A DNA stretch of 64,000 nucleotides, from positions 1 to 64,000 of the forward strand of contig JBJXHG010000122.1 of the NCBI GenBank assembly GCA_046160865.1. The letters are read 5' to 3'. This document shows positions 44,894 through 56,016 of this stretch, piece by piece. Numbering within the stretch: position 1 is the first letter of the stretch; each line of letters opens with the position of its first letter. The translations under genes were made by a program, and so were the position numbers. Origin of the DNA: JBJXHG01 sp046160865 (GTDB lineage: Bacteria > Planctomycetota > UBA1135 > GCA-002686595). The notes beneath the pieces were generated by a model that worked only from the letters and a program-made list of their open reading frames with translations, did no database searches and was not told the DNA's origin.

Positions 44894-45715
44894 ATGCACC
44901 GCGTTCTCGCCGATTTTCCGTCCGACGTTCCCGATCAACCCGAGCTCGTCGCGACGCAGCGCGACGGCGACGTGCTCTGGCTCACCATCCAGCGGCCGGA
45001 GGTGATGAACTGCCTGTCGTTCCCGACGCTGCGCCGCTTGCGCACGCTCTTCGAGGACATCGCGCAGGACACGTCGCTGCGCGCGATCCTCGTCACCGGC
45101 AGCGGCGAAAAGGCGTTTTGCGCCGGCGCAGACTTGAAGGAGCGCAAGACGATGCCGGCCGAGCGCGTGCCGCTCTTCGTCAAGAACATCCGGCGCACGA
45201 TGGATGATCTCGCTGCGCTGCCGCAGCCGACGATCGGCGTCGTGAACGGCGTCGCGTTCGGCGGCGGCATGGAGCTCTTGCTCGCGTGCGATCTGCGCGT
45301 GTGTGCGCCGCACGCGCAGTTCGGGCTGACGGAGACGTCGCTCGCGATCATTCCGGGCGCGGGCGGCACGCAGCGTTTGCCGCGGCTGATCGGCCGCGCG
45401 CGTGCGAAGGACTTGATCCTGACCGCGCGCCGCTTCGATGCCGTCGAAGCGGAGAGGATCGGGCTCGTGAATCGGATCGCGCCGGAAGGCAAGCTCGTCG
45501 AGACCGCGCTCGAAGTCGCGCGCGCGATCGCCGGCAACGGACCGGTCGCCGTGCGAGCGGCGAAGGCCGCGATCGACGAAGGTTGCGAGCGGCCGATGGA
45601 AGAAGGGCTCGAGATCGAAGCGCGTTGCTACGAGCGCGTGCTGCCGACGCAAGATCGATTGGAAGCGCTCGCCGCGTTCGCAGAGAAGCGGAAGCCGAAC
45701 TACGCCGGCCGCTGA
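44894..45715 (+). CDS. enoyl-CoA hydratase/isomerase family protein
   Basis: 273 residues of the crotonase fold. The two oxyanion-hole segments are KAFCAGADLKE and FGGGMELLLACDLRV. The catalytic glutamate is present in LTETSLAIIPGAGGTQRLPR. Its closest recall is the AUH/methylglutaconyl-CoA hydratase branch, but subfamily assignment is not certain from sequence. It would hydrate 2-enoyl-CoA in fatty or branched-chain acid breakdown. It starts eight bases after the GT9 stop, within an unrelated LPS neighbourhood. Confidence 0.82.
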   Translation: MHRVLADFPSDVPDQPELVATQRDGDVLWLTIQRPEVMNCLSFPTLRRLRTLFEDIAQDTSLRAILVTGSGEKAFCAGADLKERKTMPAERVPLFVKNIRRTMDDLAALPQPTIGVVNGVAFGGGMELLLACDLRVCAPHAQFGLTETSLAIIPGAGGTQRLPRLIGRARAKDLILTARRFDAVEAERIGLVNRIAPEGKLVETALEVARAIAGNGPVAVRAAKAAIDEGCERPMEEGLEIEARCYERVLPTQDRLEALAAFAEKRKPNYAGR

Positions 45716-45866
45716 GCGCTCCGCGCTCAACGGCTTTCGATCGGTGGCGCCAGTCGCCACGCGGCCTCTACGCTGTGCAGCTCGCCTGCGCCCGTCCGCC
45801 GGGCCAGCGGCTCCCGGTGGCTTTCTCGCTCCAGACCCCCGCAGCGGCCTCAGGACGAGGGGTGCT

Positions 45867-45891
45867 TACACATTCGGGCTGTGAATGTGTA
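45867..45891 (+). promoter_or_regulatory. operator-like inverted repeat upstream of fic gene
   Basis: TACACATTC (45867-45875) and GAATGTGTA (45883-45891) are perfect inverted repeats separated by 7 bp. They end 27 bp before the TTG start. The AT content stands out from the GC-rich surroundings, as expected for a regulator binding site. The Fic protein's own winged helix could be the regulator. Confidence 0.6.
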
Positions 45892-45918
45892 CGGTTGGGG
45901 CTCGGAGGTCCACAAGAG

Positions 45919-47118
45919 TTGAAGACCGAGAGCTTCGCCAAATCCGCTCCAGGATCGCTGGTTCCAACCCAGGCTTTCGATCTGGTTCAGAAGGGACAAC
46001 TTCAGGAGCCTGTCGCGGTCAAAGGGGTTGCGTTCGTGCCCGACCCGCTGCCGCCGCGGATCGACTGGGAGCGAGTGCTCGGCCGGTTGACGAGCGAGGT
46101 GCTCGCAGCCACGCGAGCGATTGCGGTCCTCGAGGGACGCGCATTGCACGTCGTGAACGAGAGACTCCTGCTCGGACCGTTCTGGCGACGCGAGGCACGG
46201 CTCTCTTCGCTGATCGAAGAGACGATCACGACCCCGGAAAAACTCGCGCTCGCCGGAGTGGATCCGACTTCCACCGACGGCGACACCCGCGAGGTCTGGA
46301 ACTACGTGCGTGCGCTCGAGCACGGCTTGAACTCCCCTTTGCCGCTCAGCGGTCGGCTGTTGCGCGAGATGCACGCGATCCTGCTCGAAGGTGTGCGCGG
46401 TAGCCGCGATCGGCCGGGTGAGTACCGGGGGGAGCAAAACTACATCGGCGACGGAGCCCGCGGCTTCGCGCGCGCGCGTTTCGTTCCTCCACCGGCGGGC
46501 GCGACGCTCGAACGATGCATGTCCGAGCTCGAGCGGTTCATGAACGCAGACTCGACGGGCGTTCCCGCTCTTATTGCTGTCGCGCTGACTCACTACCAGT
46601 TCGAGTGCATCCACCCGTTTCGTGACGGCAATGGACGACTTGGACGTCTCCTGATCGTTCTCGAGTTGTGTCGAACGAAGCAGGTGACTCGCCCGTGGGT
46701 CTACGTGAGCGACTACCTCGAGAGCAATCGCGACGTATACAAGGACGCACTTCTGGCGGTCAGCCAAGACGGGGAGTGGGAAGCCTGGATCCGCTTCATG
46801 CTGCGCGGATTCGCCGCGTCGGCGGACGACGCCTTGCACCGCATGGACAGGATCTTGGCGCTGCGCGAGGAGTTGCGCGCTGCGGTCACGGGACCGCGCA
46901 GCAGCTCGCTGATGCTCGAGTTGATCGACGACTTGTTCGAGCGACCGGTGATCAGCGTGAAGCGTGCGTGCGCGTTGCTCGACATCACGCACACCGCCGT
47001 TCGTCGACACCTCGCGAAGCTCGTCGACCTCGGCGTGATCGAGCCGCTGCCCGACATCGGTCGTGAGCAATATTGGATCGCGCGCCGGATCCTCGCGGTC
47101 AGCGAGGACGCAGGCTGA
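45919..47118 (+). CDS. Fic domain AMPylator with C-terminal winged helix
   Basis: 399 residues. The Fic core is HPFRDGNGRLGR at 232-243, complete for adenylyl or other nucleotidyl transfer. An N-terminal inhibitory helix region reads SSLIEET at 96-102, where the usual (S/T)xxxE(G/N) has E in place of G/N, so autoinhibition may be altered. A winged helix occupies about 335-395 (VKRACALLDITHTAVRRHLAKL). The TTG start follows GGAGG by 10 bases. Such Fic-wHTH proteins may modify a target and bind DNA. The upstream inverted repeat is a candidate site. No antitoxin gene adjoins. Confidence 0.82.
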   Translation: MKTESFAKSAPGSLVPTQAFDLVQKGQLQEPVAVKGVAFVPDPLPPRIDWERVLGRLTSEVLAATRAIAVLEGRALHVVNERLLLGPFWRREARLSSLIEETITTPEKLALAGVDPTSTDGDTREVWNYVRALEHGLNSPLPLSGRLLREMHAILLEGVRGSRDRPGEYRGEQNYIGDGARGFARARFVPPPAGATLERCMSELERFMNADSTGVPALIAVALTHYQFECIHPFRDGNGRLGRLLIVLELCRTKQVTRPWVYVSDYLESNRDVYKDALLAVSQDGEWEAWIRFMLRGFAASADDALHRMDRILALREELRAAVTGPRSSSLMLELIDDLFERPVISVKRACALLDITHTAVRRHLAKLVDLGVIEPLPDIGREQYWIARRILAVSEDAG

Positions 47119-47155
47119 GCGGCGGGAACGGCCTATTCGGCGACATCGCGCGCGC

Positions 47156-48655
47156 TCACTTCACACCGATCTTCGCGAGCCCCGGGTGATCCTTGGCGAT
47201 ACGCGTCACGCGGAACGCGGCGATCGGCTCGACCTTCGCCGGCTGATCTTTCGGCGCGGCGCTGCCGAAGCTCGGCGGGATCTCGCCGCCGAACGGATTG
47301 AGATACTCCCACACGATCTTGCCCGCGGACGTGACCTCGAAGAAGCGACCTGCGGGGCCTTCGCAGATCAGCGTGTTGCCGTTCGCGAGTCGCTGGCAGC
47401 CGGAGATGAAGGGCGCGTAGAAGTTCTCGGGATCGGTGTAGGTCCACGCCAGTTCCTTCGGACCGAACGCGCTCTTCGCGTCGCGCGCGAAGCCGCGCTT
47501 CGCGTCGAACGGCAGCACGATCTCGTCGACGGAGCTGTACTCCTTGTCCGCACGACCGCCGCCGTTGTTGAACACCGTCATGTTGCCAGCGCCAGGTGAG
47601 CCGGCGGGAATCCACTGGCAATCGTGCTGCTCGAACAAGCGCCGATCGGCTTCGGTGCCGAGCCCGTAGTTCTGCGGGTTGCCGTAGCGATAGAGCAGCG
47701 CGCCGCCCTTGCCGTAGCGACCGCCCTTCTCCGTGCGCGCCTCGGCCGTCGTCGTCGAGTGATCGATGACGAAGATCTCGCTGAAGCGCGGGCTCGAGAG
47801 CGCGATCAAGTCGCTCGTCGCGTCGTAGTGCACCGCGTTGGTGTGCATCCAATCGCCGGCCCAGCGGAACGTCGGGCCCGCGGGCTTCGGCTTCGTCGTG
47901 TCCTCTTCGTCGTCTTCCGCGTCGCCGCCGGCGTAACCGAGCGCGCGCATTTTCTGCGCCGCCTCGTCTTGCTTCTTCTTCTCCTCGTCGTTCGCGGGCG
48001 GCTTCTTCTCCGTCGGACGGAAGTTGATGTCGAAGCGGCCGACGTGCTCCGCGATCTTGCCGAAGCCCGGCTTCTTCGGATCGCGGTCTTGCACGAAGTG
48101 ATCCTTGGCGTGCCACTCCCACACGATCTTGCCGCCGCTCGGACGCGTCGGCTCGATCTCGAGCACGCAGTCCGGCCAGAACCCGCGGCCGTCGGTCTGC
48201 TCCGCGTCGCGTCCGAGTGCGATCGCCTCGTCACGCGAGAGGAACTCCCACGCGATCGCGAGGACGTTCCCGTTGGGCAAGCGCTCGATGTCGTGGTGCA
48301 TGCAGCGCTGAGCGTCGGTGAGCACGAACTCCCACAGCACCTGGCCGTCCTTGTCGAGCTCTTGGATGCGCCCGCCGATCCCGCCGCCGAAGAACACCGG
48401 GTTCTCGTTGATGCGCGACATGCGCAGCAGGTGTCCGTTCTCGAGCAGCTCGACCGACATCGGCGCGGCGTCGGTCACCCACTTGTGAACGACCACGCCT
48501 TGCATGTCGATCAGGAACGTCGTGCCGGAAAGAAGCGGCGCGAACAGCGTGTAGCCCTGGAACGCTTGGGGGTCGTTGAGGCGCAGGCCACGCGGCGGGG
48601 TGTCGTCGCCGGCGACGAGCGTCGCGGCGAGCAGCGAGAGCAGGACGGGATTCAT
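47156..48655 (-). CDS. exported arylsulfotransferase-like beta-propeller protein
   Basis: 499 residues with a short signal peptide (about 1-16). Propeller blades are visible as repeated G-x-V-x-W/H motifs: DMQGVVVHKWVT, KDGQVLWEFVLTD, GKIVWEWHAKD, SAGKIVWEYLNP. The conserved MHHDIERLPNGNVLAI and WMHTNAVHYD segments supply the histidines typical of aryl-sulfate sulfotransferase-like (ASST) proteins. A charged insert of about 40 residues (EEKKKQDEAAQKM and DAEDDEEDTTKPKP) breaks one blade. True sulfotransfer is unproven. A TAGGAT box lies eight bases before the ATG. It ends convergently with the Fic gene. Confidence 0.75.
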   Translation of the reverse strand: MNPVLLSLLAATLVAGDDTPPRGLRLNDPQAFQGYTLFAPLLSGTTFLIDMQGVVVHKWVTDAAPMSVELLENGHLLRMSRINENPVFFGGGIGGRIQELDKDGQVLWEFVLTDAQRCMHHDIERLPNGNVLAIAWEFLSRDEAIALGRDAEQTDGRGFWPDCVLEIEPTRPSGGKIVWEWHAKDHFVQDRDPKKPGFGKIAEHVGRFDINFRPTEKKPPANDEEKKKQDEAAQKMRALGYAGGDAEDDEEDTTKPKPAGPTFRWAGDWMHTNAVHYDATSDLIALSSPRFSEIFVIDHSTTTAEARTEKGGRYGKGGALLYRYGNPQNYGLGTEADRRLFEQHDCQWIPAGSPGAGNMTVFNNGGGRADKEYSSVDEIVLPFDAKRGFARDAKSAFGPKELAWTYTDPENFYAPFISGCQRLANGNTLICEGPAGRFFEVTSAGKIVWEYLNPFGGEIPPSFGSAAPKDQPAKVEPIAAFRVTRIAKDHPGLAKIGVK

Positions 48656-48663
48656 GGGCGCGG

Positions 48664-48669
48664 ATCCTA
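48664..48669 (-). promoter_or_regulatory. -10 box close to arylsulfotransferase-like gene start
   Basis: TAGGAT on the minus strand ends eight bases before the ATG at 48655. It fits the recurring leaderless pattern in the window. No -35 is clear. Confidence 0.35.
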
Positions 48670-48747
48670 CTGGCCGTGAAGGGGGCTGGCATGCCCCCGC
48701 GCTCGGCCCGCGATCCACGGCGGCTCGAGGCCGACTTTTTCACAAGT

Positions 48748-48805
48748 GAGCGTTACAGAACGCTCGGCCGGGATAGATCCGACCCGGCGTGTGCGGTTTC
48801 ACACG
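48748..48805 (+). promoter_or_regulatory. tandem small hairpins before the sigma54 activator gene
   Basis: GAGCGTT-ACAG-AACGCTC at 48748-48765 and CGTGTG-CGGTTT-CACACG at 48788-48805 lie in the 200-bp gap before the activator. They could be regulator-binding dyads or leader hairpins. Confidence 0.4.
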
Positions 48806-48852
48806 GGCGGCGTTCGGCAGCCGTCCACTCACTCGAGAAGGAGGACGGGATC

Positions 48853-50903
<2,051 letters not shown>

Positions 50904-50907
<4 letters not shown>

Positions 50908-53900
50908 GCGCCGCGGGCGCGGCCGACGGGCTGCGCGCGGCGCGCATGCGAATGGAAGCGCGCGACGACAGCGGTGCACCCGACATCCCGGGCTACGTCA
51001 TCGAAGGCGTGCTCGGACGCGGAGCGACGGGCGTCGTGTACCGCGCGCGCCAGCTCTCCGTCGAGCGCTTGGTCGCGCTGAAGATCCTGCATCCGGAGCT
51101 CGCCGGTGCGACGCAGGCCGCGCGCCGCCTGCAACGCGAAGCGAAGACGACCGCACGCCTCGCGCACCCGAACATCATCTCGGCGATCGACATGGGCGAG
51201 CTGCGCGGCCGTTGCTGGTACGCGATGGAGCTCATCGACGGCCAATCACTCGCCGCCCGCATCCACGAGCGTCCACTCACCGAGCGCGAAGCGCTGCGCC
51301 TCTTCATCCCGTTGTGCGACGCGTTGCAGCACGCGTTCGAGCGTGGTGTCGTCCACCGCGACATCAAGCCCGCGAACATCCTGCTCGCGCGCGACGGCCG
51401 TGCGCTGATCGTCGACCTCGGACTCGCGTTCGCGGAGGACGATCCGCTGCTCACGAAGAGCGGCGGAACGCTCGGGACCCCGCACTACATCTCGCCCGAG
51501 CAAGCGCGCGATCCGTCGTCGGCCGACGTGCAGAGCGACTTGTGGTCGCTCGGCGCCACGATGTACCACGCGGTGTGCGGCCGGCCGCCGTTCGCGGGCG
51601 AGAGCGTCGCCGAGATCTTGTCGGCGGTGCTCTATGCGAAGGTGCCTGATCCGCACGAGCTCGCGCCGCAGCTCACGGGCGGCTTCGTGCTCGTGCTGCG
51701 CAAGGCGCTCGCGCGCGACAAGCGCTTGCGCTACGCGACGCCGGCGGAGCTCTCGGCCGACCTCGAGCGCTTGCGCGAGCGCCGTTCGCCGCACGTCCGC
51801 CGTGCGAGTTTGGAGCCGATCGCGCGCGATCCGCGCCGGATCTGGCGGCGTGCCGCGTCGTATGCCGCACTCGTCGCGGCGACGATCGCGGTGGTCGCGA
51901 CGATCGTCGCGCTGCGCGCCGACGAGCCGCTGTCCGCCGACACGGGCGCGCGCAACGGAGCTCGACTGCGCGAGGACGACGCGCTCGCGCCGATCGCCGC
52001 GGCGGTGCACGGCCCTGCGAACCGGTTGTCGGGCGCGCTACAGGAGCTCGAGCTCGTACGTGCGAGCGGGATCGTCGATCCACAGCTGTCGTCGCGCGCC
52101 GATGCGTTGCGCGACGAGCTCGCGCAACGTCTAGAGACCGAGGTGTGGCGCTTCAAGCGCGAGAACGAGGCCGCCATCGCCGCGCGCCTCGAGGCGCGCG
52201 AGTTCGACGCGGCCGAAGCGTCGGCGGGCGACGCGCTGCGTGACGATCTCGTGCGTCGCGTCGGCGGCGTGCGCTTGCCGCTGCGCACCGAGGAAGAGGT
52301 GCGCGTGTTCTGCGCCCAGCTCACGGCGCGCGTGCAGCAAGCGCGCGAAGACGCCGAGCAGGCGTTCGCCGCCGGCATCGACCGCTTCTACACGGTGCGC
52401 ATCCTGCCGCGCGTCGACGAGCTGCAGGCGCAGAACGGCTGGCGCGAAGCGCGCGGTCTCTTGACGTTCGAGTCGGGCGAGTGGCTCGCGCGCTCGGGCG
52501 CATCGCCGCAAGGACTCTCGAGCGCGGCGCTCGAGCGCGCGCTCGGCGGGTTGCGCACGAAGATCAACGCGCGGCGCGAGGCGCTCGACGAAGCGTGGAG
52601 CGCGGTCGATGCGGATCTCGTGCGCTGGGTGGACGAGCGCACGAGCGCGCTCGCCCTGGAGCTCGAGCGCCGCACGCGCACGGAAGCGGCGCGACAGCTC
52701 GAGTCGGATTGGGAGACCGAGCTCGCCGCGCGCGGACTCGCGATCGACGAGATGCCGGTCGGACTCCTGCACCTCGGCCACGAAGAGCTCGCGAAGGGAC
52801 GGCGGCGGCTCGTCGAACTCGAAGAGCGGCTCGTGCGCGAGGACGCGCAGCGCGGCCTTGCGGAACTCGAAGCGCAGGCGCTCCCCGCGTGGCGCGAGCG
52901 GCGCTACGCCGACGCGGCCGAGCTCTTCGAGCGGCGGCTCGCGGACGCGTGGCGCGCGACCGTGCGGCCGCAGATGGAATTGCGCGCGCGCGAAGCACGC
53001 GCGTTGCACGCGCTGCTCGAGCGCGCGGCGCTCGGTGCGCGCGCCAAGGACGGACAGGCAGTCGATCTGCGCGCCGGCACGATCGCGCTGTCGGGACGCT
53101 TGTCGGTCGGCGGCGATCCGCTCGTCACCGGTGTGCGCCTCGTGCTCGCCGGCGGCAACACGCGCGTGCTCGCGCTCGCGGCGCCGGCTCCGAGCGATCT
53201 GTCGACGACGCTCGTCGCAGGCGAGAGTGTCGAGGAGCTCTCCGGGCTCGGCGCGACCCCGCCGGATCGGCTGTTGCGGGCGCTGTTCCGGTTTCGCGAG
53301 GCCGGCGAGAACGAGCACGGCGCACGGAGCGCGCAAGAAGTGCTGAATTCCGGGCCGCTGCCGCGCGAGGAGCCGCTCGTCGCCGACGTCGAGTCGCGCG
53401 TCGCGCGCGTGCTGCGTGCGTGGAAGACGGCCGAGAGCGAGCGCGCGGCGCAAGCGCGTGAACGACTCTTCCTCTTGCGACGCGAGATCGGCGGGCCGCT
53501 CGGCCGCGACGTCCTCCGCGCGCGTGCGGAGGAGCTGATCGCGAGCTACGCGGACGCGTTCGATGCCGCCGAGCTCGCCGATCTGCGCCGGCTGCGCGAC
53601 GAGCTCGCCGCCGAAGCGCAATCCGCCGGCAAGCAGGACATCGCCGCGGCGTTCGGCGCGACATCCGTGGTGGCGATCGGCGCCGATCGCGTCCGCTTGC
53701 GCTTCGATTTCAACGCTCCGAGCGCGGGTGCCTTCGCGCCGGGTGTGTGGATCCCGGAGCGCGGCGGATGGACGCCCGGGCGCTACGCGAAGAGCGACGA
53801 GGAGATGCTCGCGCGCGCGTCCCCGACGTTGCCACTCGCGGAGCCGCTGCGCGTCGCGAGCGACACGATCGCGGTGCGCCTCTCGTTCGAGCAGCCGCCC

Positions 53901-54254
53901 GACGCGCCGCCCGATCTCCTGCTCGTCACGGTGGCAGGATTCCACGTCGCGATCGCGGGTGCGCGCGACGGACGCTCGGCGCGCTGCGCGATCGACACGG
54001 GCGATGCGGCCGAGCTCGTGCGACGCGTCCGCGAAGGAGCGGGCCGCGACATCGCCGCGCTCGCAGCAGGTCGCGCTTTCGAGATCGGCATCGTCGTAAA
54101 CCGCGCGCGCGGCAGCGTGCACGTCGACTTGGACGGCAAGCGCGTCGCGGGCGGTCAGCGTCCGTCTCCGCGCAACGATGTCCCGAGCTTGGCGGTGCGT
54201 GCGTTCGAGCCGGTGCGGTTCTTGTCGGCGACGATCGAGGCGAGCGTGCGCTAG
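50904..54254 (+). CDS. transmembrane Ser/Thr protein kinase
   Basis: 1116 residues. The kinase domain (about 28-300) has a glycine loop LGRGATGVVYRA, VALKIL lysine, HRDIKPAN catalytic loop near 150, and DLG in place of DFG, then GTPHYISPEQA activation-site motif. One transmembrane segment lies near 319-340. The C-terminal 770 residues are extracytoplasmic, mostly charged coiled-coil helices with arginine/glutamate-rich pattern, ending in a beta-rich region (about 910-1110) that could be a lectin-like sensor. It is a Hanks-type kinase without PASTA repeats. The GTG start overlaps the sigma54 activator stop, so the two are coupled. Confidence 0.85.
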
Positions 54255-54267
54255 CTCCTGCGCTTCG

Positions 54268-54876
54268 CTACCGCGCGAACTGCTCCACGATCGAGCGCGC
54301 ACGCGCGTAGCGCTCGCTCGTCATCAAGTCGGCGACGGCCGCGAGCGCCTCCATCACGTCTTCCGGCGTCGCGCCGGTGCGAACCGCGCCGCGCGCGTGG
54401 CTCGCGAGCTGCTTCTCTTGACCGAGGGCCGCGAGTGCCACGACCGCGAGCAGCTCGCGCCGATCGGCGGCGAGACCCGGCCGCGCTAGCACGCGTCCGT
54501 ACGCGTGGTCCTCGATCCACGCTGCGAAGTCGGAATGACTCTCGGCGAGCATGGCGCGCACGCGCGGCGCGTCCGCTCGGTAAATGCGCTCGAACAGCGC
54601 GCGCCCGCGCGCCGTGTCGCTCGCGAGCGTGTCGCCGGCCTTCGATTCGTCTTCGTCCGGCGTGCCGAGGCCACCGGCACCGCGCAGCACGCCGTACGCC
54701 TCGACGCCGCGTGGAAAGCCGGCGAAGACGTGCACCTGGAGCAGCGCTTCGCGCCAGCGGCGATCGGGCTCGCGGCCATCCGCGCTGCGGCGCACTTCCA
54801 GCGCGACGTCCCAGCGGCCGAGCACGCACGCGCAGAAGAGGCGCACGATCTTGCGATCGGAAGCGTCGAGCGACAT
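54268..54876 (-). CDS. carboxymuconolactone decarboxylase (AhpD)-like protein
   Basis: 202 residues of the AhpD-like all-helical fold. The recognisable part is the C-terminal RRELLAVVALAALGQEKQLASHARGAVRTGATPEDVMEAL, the pattern of carboxymuconolactone decarboxylase proteins. The CxxC/H redox motif of active AhpD is absent (QEKQLASHARG has no cysteine), so a peroxidase role is doubtful. The N-terminal half repeats the theme in weaker form. Start: ATG 54876, which overlaps the ATG of the divergent methyltransferase on the other strand if the longer version of that gene is used. Confidence 0.7.
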   Translation of the reverse strand: MSLDASDRKIVRLFCACVLGRWDVALEVRRSADGREPDRRWREALLQVHVFAGFPRGVEAYGVLRGAGGLGTPDEDESKAGDTLASDTARGRALFERIYRADAPRVRAMLAESHSDFAAWIEDHAYGRVLARPGLAADRRELLAVVALAALGQEKQLASHARGAVRTGATPEDVMEALAAVADLMTSERYARARSIVEQFAR

Positions 54877-54904
54877 GGAACCCGTTAACGTAGCGCCCTC
54901 GCTC

Positions 54905-55984
54905 ATGGAAGGAACACGCGACATTGCCGCCTCGCTCGAAGTGCTGCTCGCGCGCGCAGTCGCGCGGCGCGCGGCGTGGATTCCAGCGCTCGAAGCGACG
55001 GGCACGGACGCGTACCGCTTGTTCCACGGCGTCAGCGAGGGATGGCCGGGTCTCACGATCGATCGTTACGGACCGCTCGTGCTCGCCCAGACGTTTCGCG
55101 AGCCGCTCGAGTCGGCGCAGATCGCGACGCTCGCGGCGTTCGCGCGCAGCGGCGCCATCGGCACGCAGCTGTTCGTCTACAACCATCGCTCCGATCCAAG
55201 GCAGGGCGGGAATGCGCCGTTCGCGCGCTGGCACGAGCCCGCGCCGGAAGCGCTCGCGGAGCTCGTGTGCCGCGAGCACGGTGTGCAGTTCGAGATCCGC
55301 GCGCGCCATCGCGGCCGCGATCCGTGGCTCTTCCTCGACCTGCGCGACGGCCGACGGCGCCTGTGCGAGCTCGCGCCCGGGAAGAGCGTGCTCAACCTGT
55401 TCGCGTACACGTGCGGCGCCGGCATCGCGGCCGCGAAGGCCGGCGCGAGCGAAGTGTGGAACGTCGACTTCGCGTCGAGCGCGCTCGACGTCGGCCGACG
55501 CAACGCGGCGCGGAACGGCGTCGATTCCGTCGGAAACGACGGCGATGGGGGACGCGTGCGCTTCCTCGCAGAGGACTGCCTGCCCGTGCTGCGGCAGCTC
55601 GCTGGCTTCGCCGTGAAAGGCCGTGGTGCGGCGCACGCGCACGCGCAGGTCGAGCGGCGCCGCTTCGACATCGTGTTCCTCGATCCGCCGGCGTGGTCGA
55701 AGGGACCATTCGGTGCCGTCGACGTCGAGCGCGATTACGAGAGCTTGTTCAAGCCGGCGCTCGCGTGCACGCAGCCGGGCGGCTGGATCATCGCGACGAA
55801 TCACTCGGCGAACGTCGAGCTCGGCGCGTGGCTCCTGAGCCTCGAGCGCTGCGCGCGCAAGTCCGGCGGCGCGATCGAGATCGTCGAGACGCTCGGCCCG
55901 GGCCCCGACTTTCCGAGCCTCGACGGTCGTGCGCCGCTGAAGATCGCCGTGTGCGCGGTCGTCGGAATCGCGTCCGCGCGGTGA
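54905..55984 (+). CDS. RlmI/RlmK-type class I RNA methyltransferase
   Basis: 359 residues from ATG 54905; ATG 54875 is an in-frame alternative that overlaps the divergent gene. An N-terminal PUA-like region precedes a Rossmann methyltransferase with motif I VLNLFAYTCGAGIAAAKAGA and catalytic FLDPPAWSKGPFG, the (D/N)PP signature of base-modifying RNA methyltransferases. TNHS(A) later matches the family. It is likely to methylate 23S rRNA cytosine or guanine, but the precise site cannot be deduced. An insert of about 20 residues (KGRGAAHAHAQVERR) precedes the catalytic motif. Confidence 0.8.
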   Translation: MEGTRDIAASLEVLLARAVARRAAWIPALEATGTDAYRLFHGVSEGWPGLTIDRYGPLVLAQTFREPLESAQIATLAAFARSGAIGTQLFVYNHRSDPRQGGNAPFARWHEPAPEALAELVCREHGVQFEIRARHRGRDPWLFLDLRDGRRRLCELAPGKSVLNLFAYTCGAGIAAAKAGASEVWNVDFASSALDVGRRNAARNGVDSVGNDGDGGRVRFLAEDCLPVLRQLAGFAVKGRGAAHAHAQVERRRFDIVFLDPPAWSKGPFGAVDVERDYESLFKPALACTQPGGWIIATNHSANVELGAWLLSLERCARKSGGAIEIVETLGPGPDFPSLDGRAPLKIAVCAVVGIASAR

Positions 55985-56003
55985 TCGACGCGACACGGAT
56001 CGC

Positions 56004-56009
56004 TATCCT
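56004..56009 (+). promoter_or_regulatory. -10 box for leaderless YejM-like gene
   Basis: TATCCT ends seven bases before the ATG at 56017. The candidate -35, GTGATC at 55981-55986, is weak. Confidence 0.4.
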
Positions 56010-56016
56010 CGCGCCG

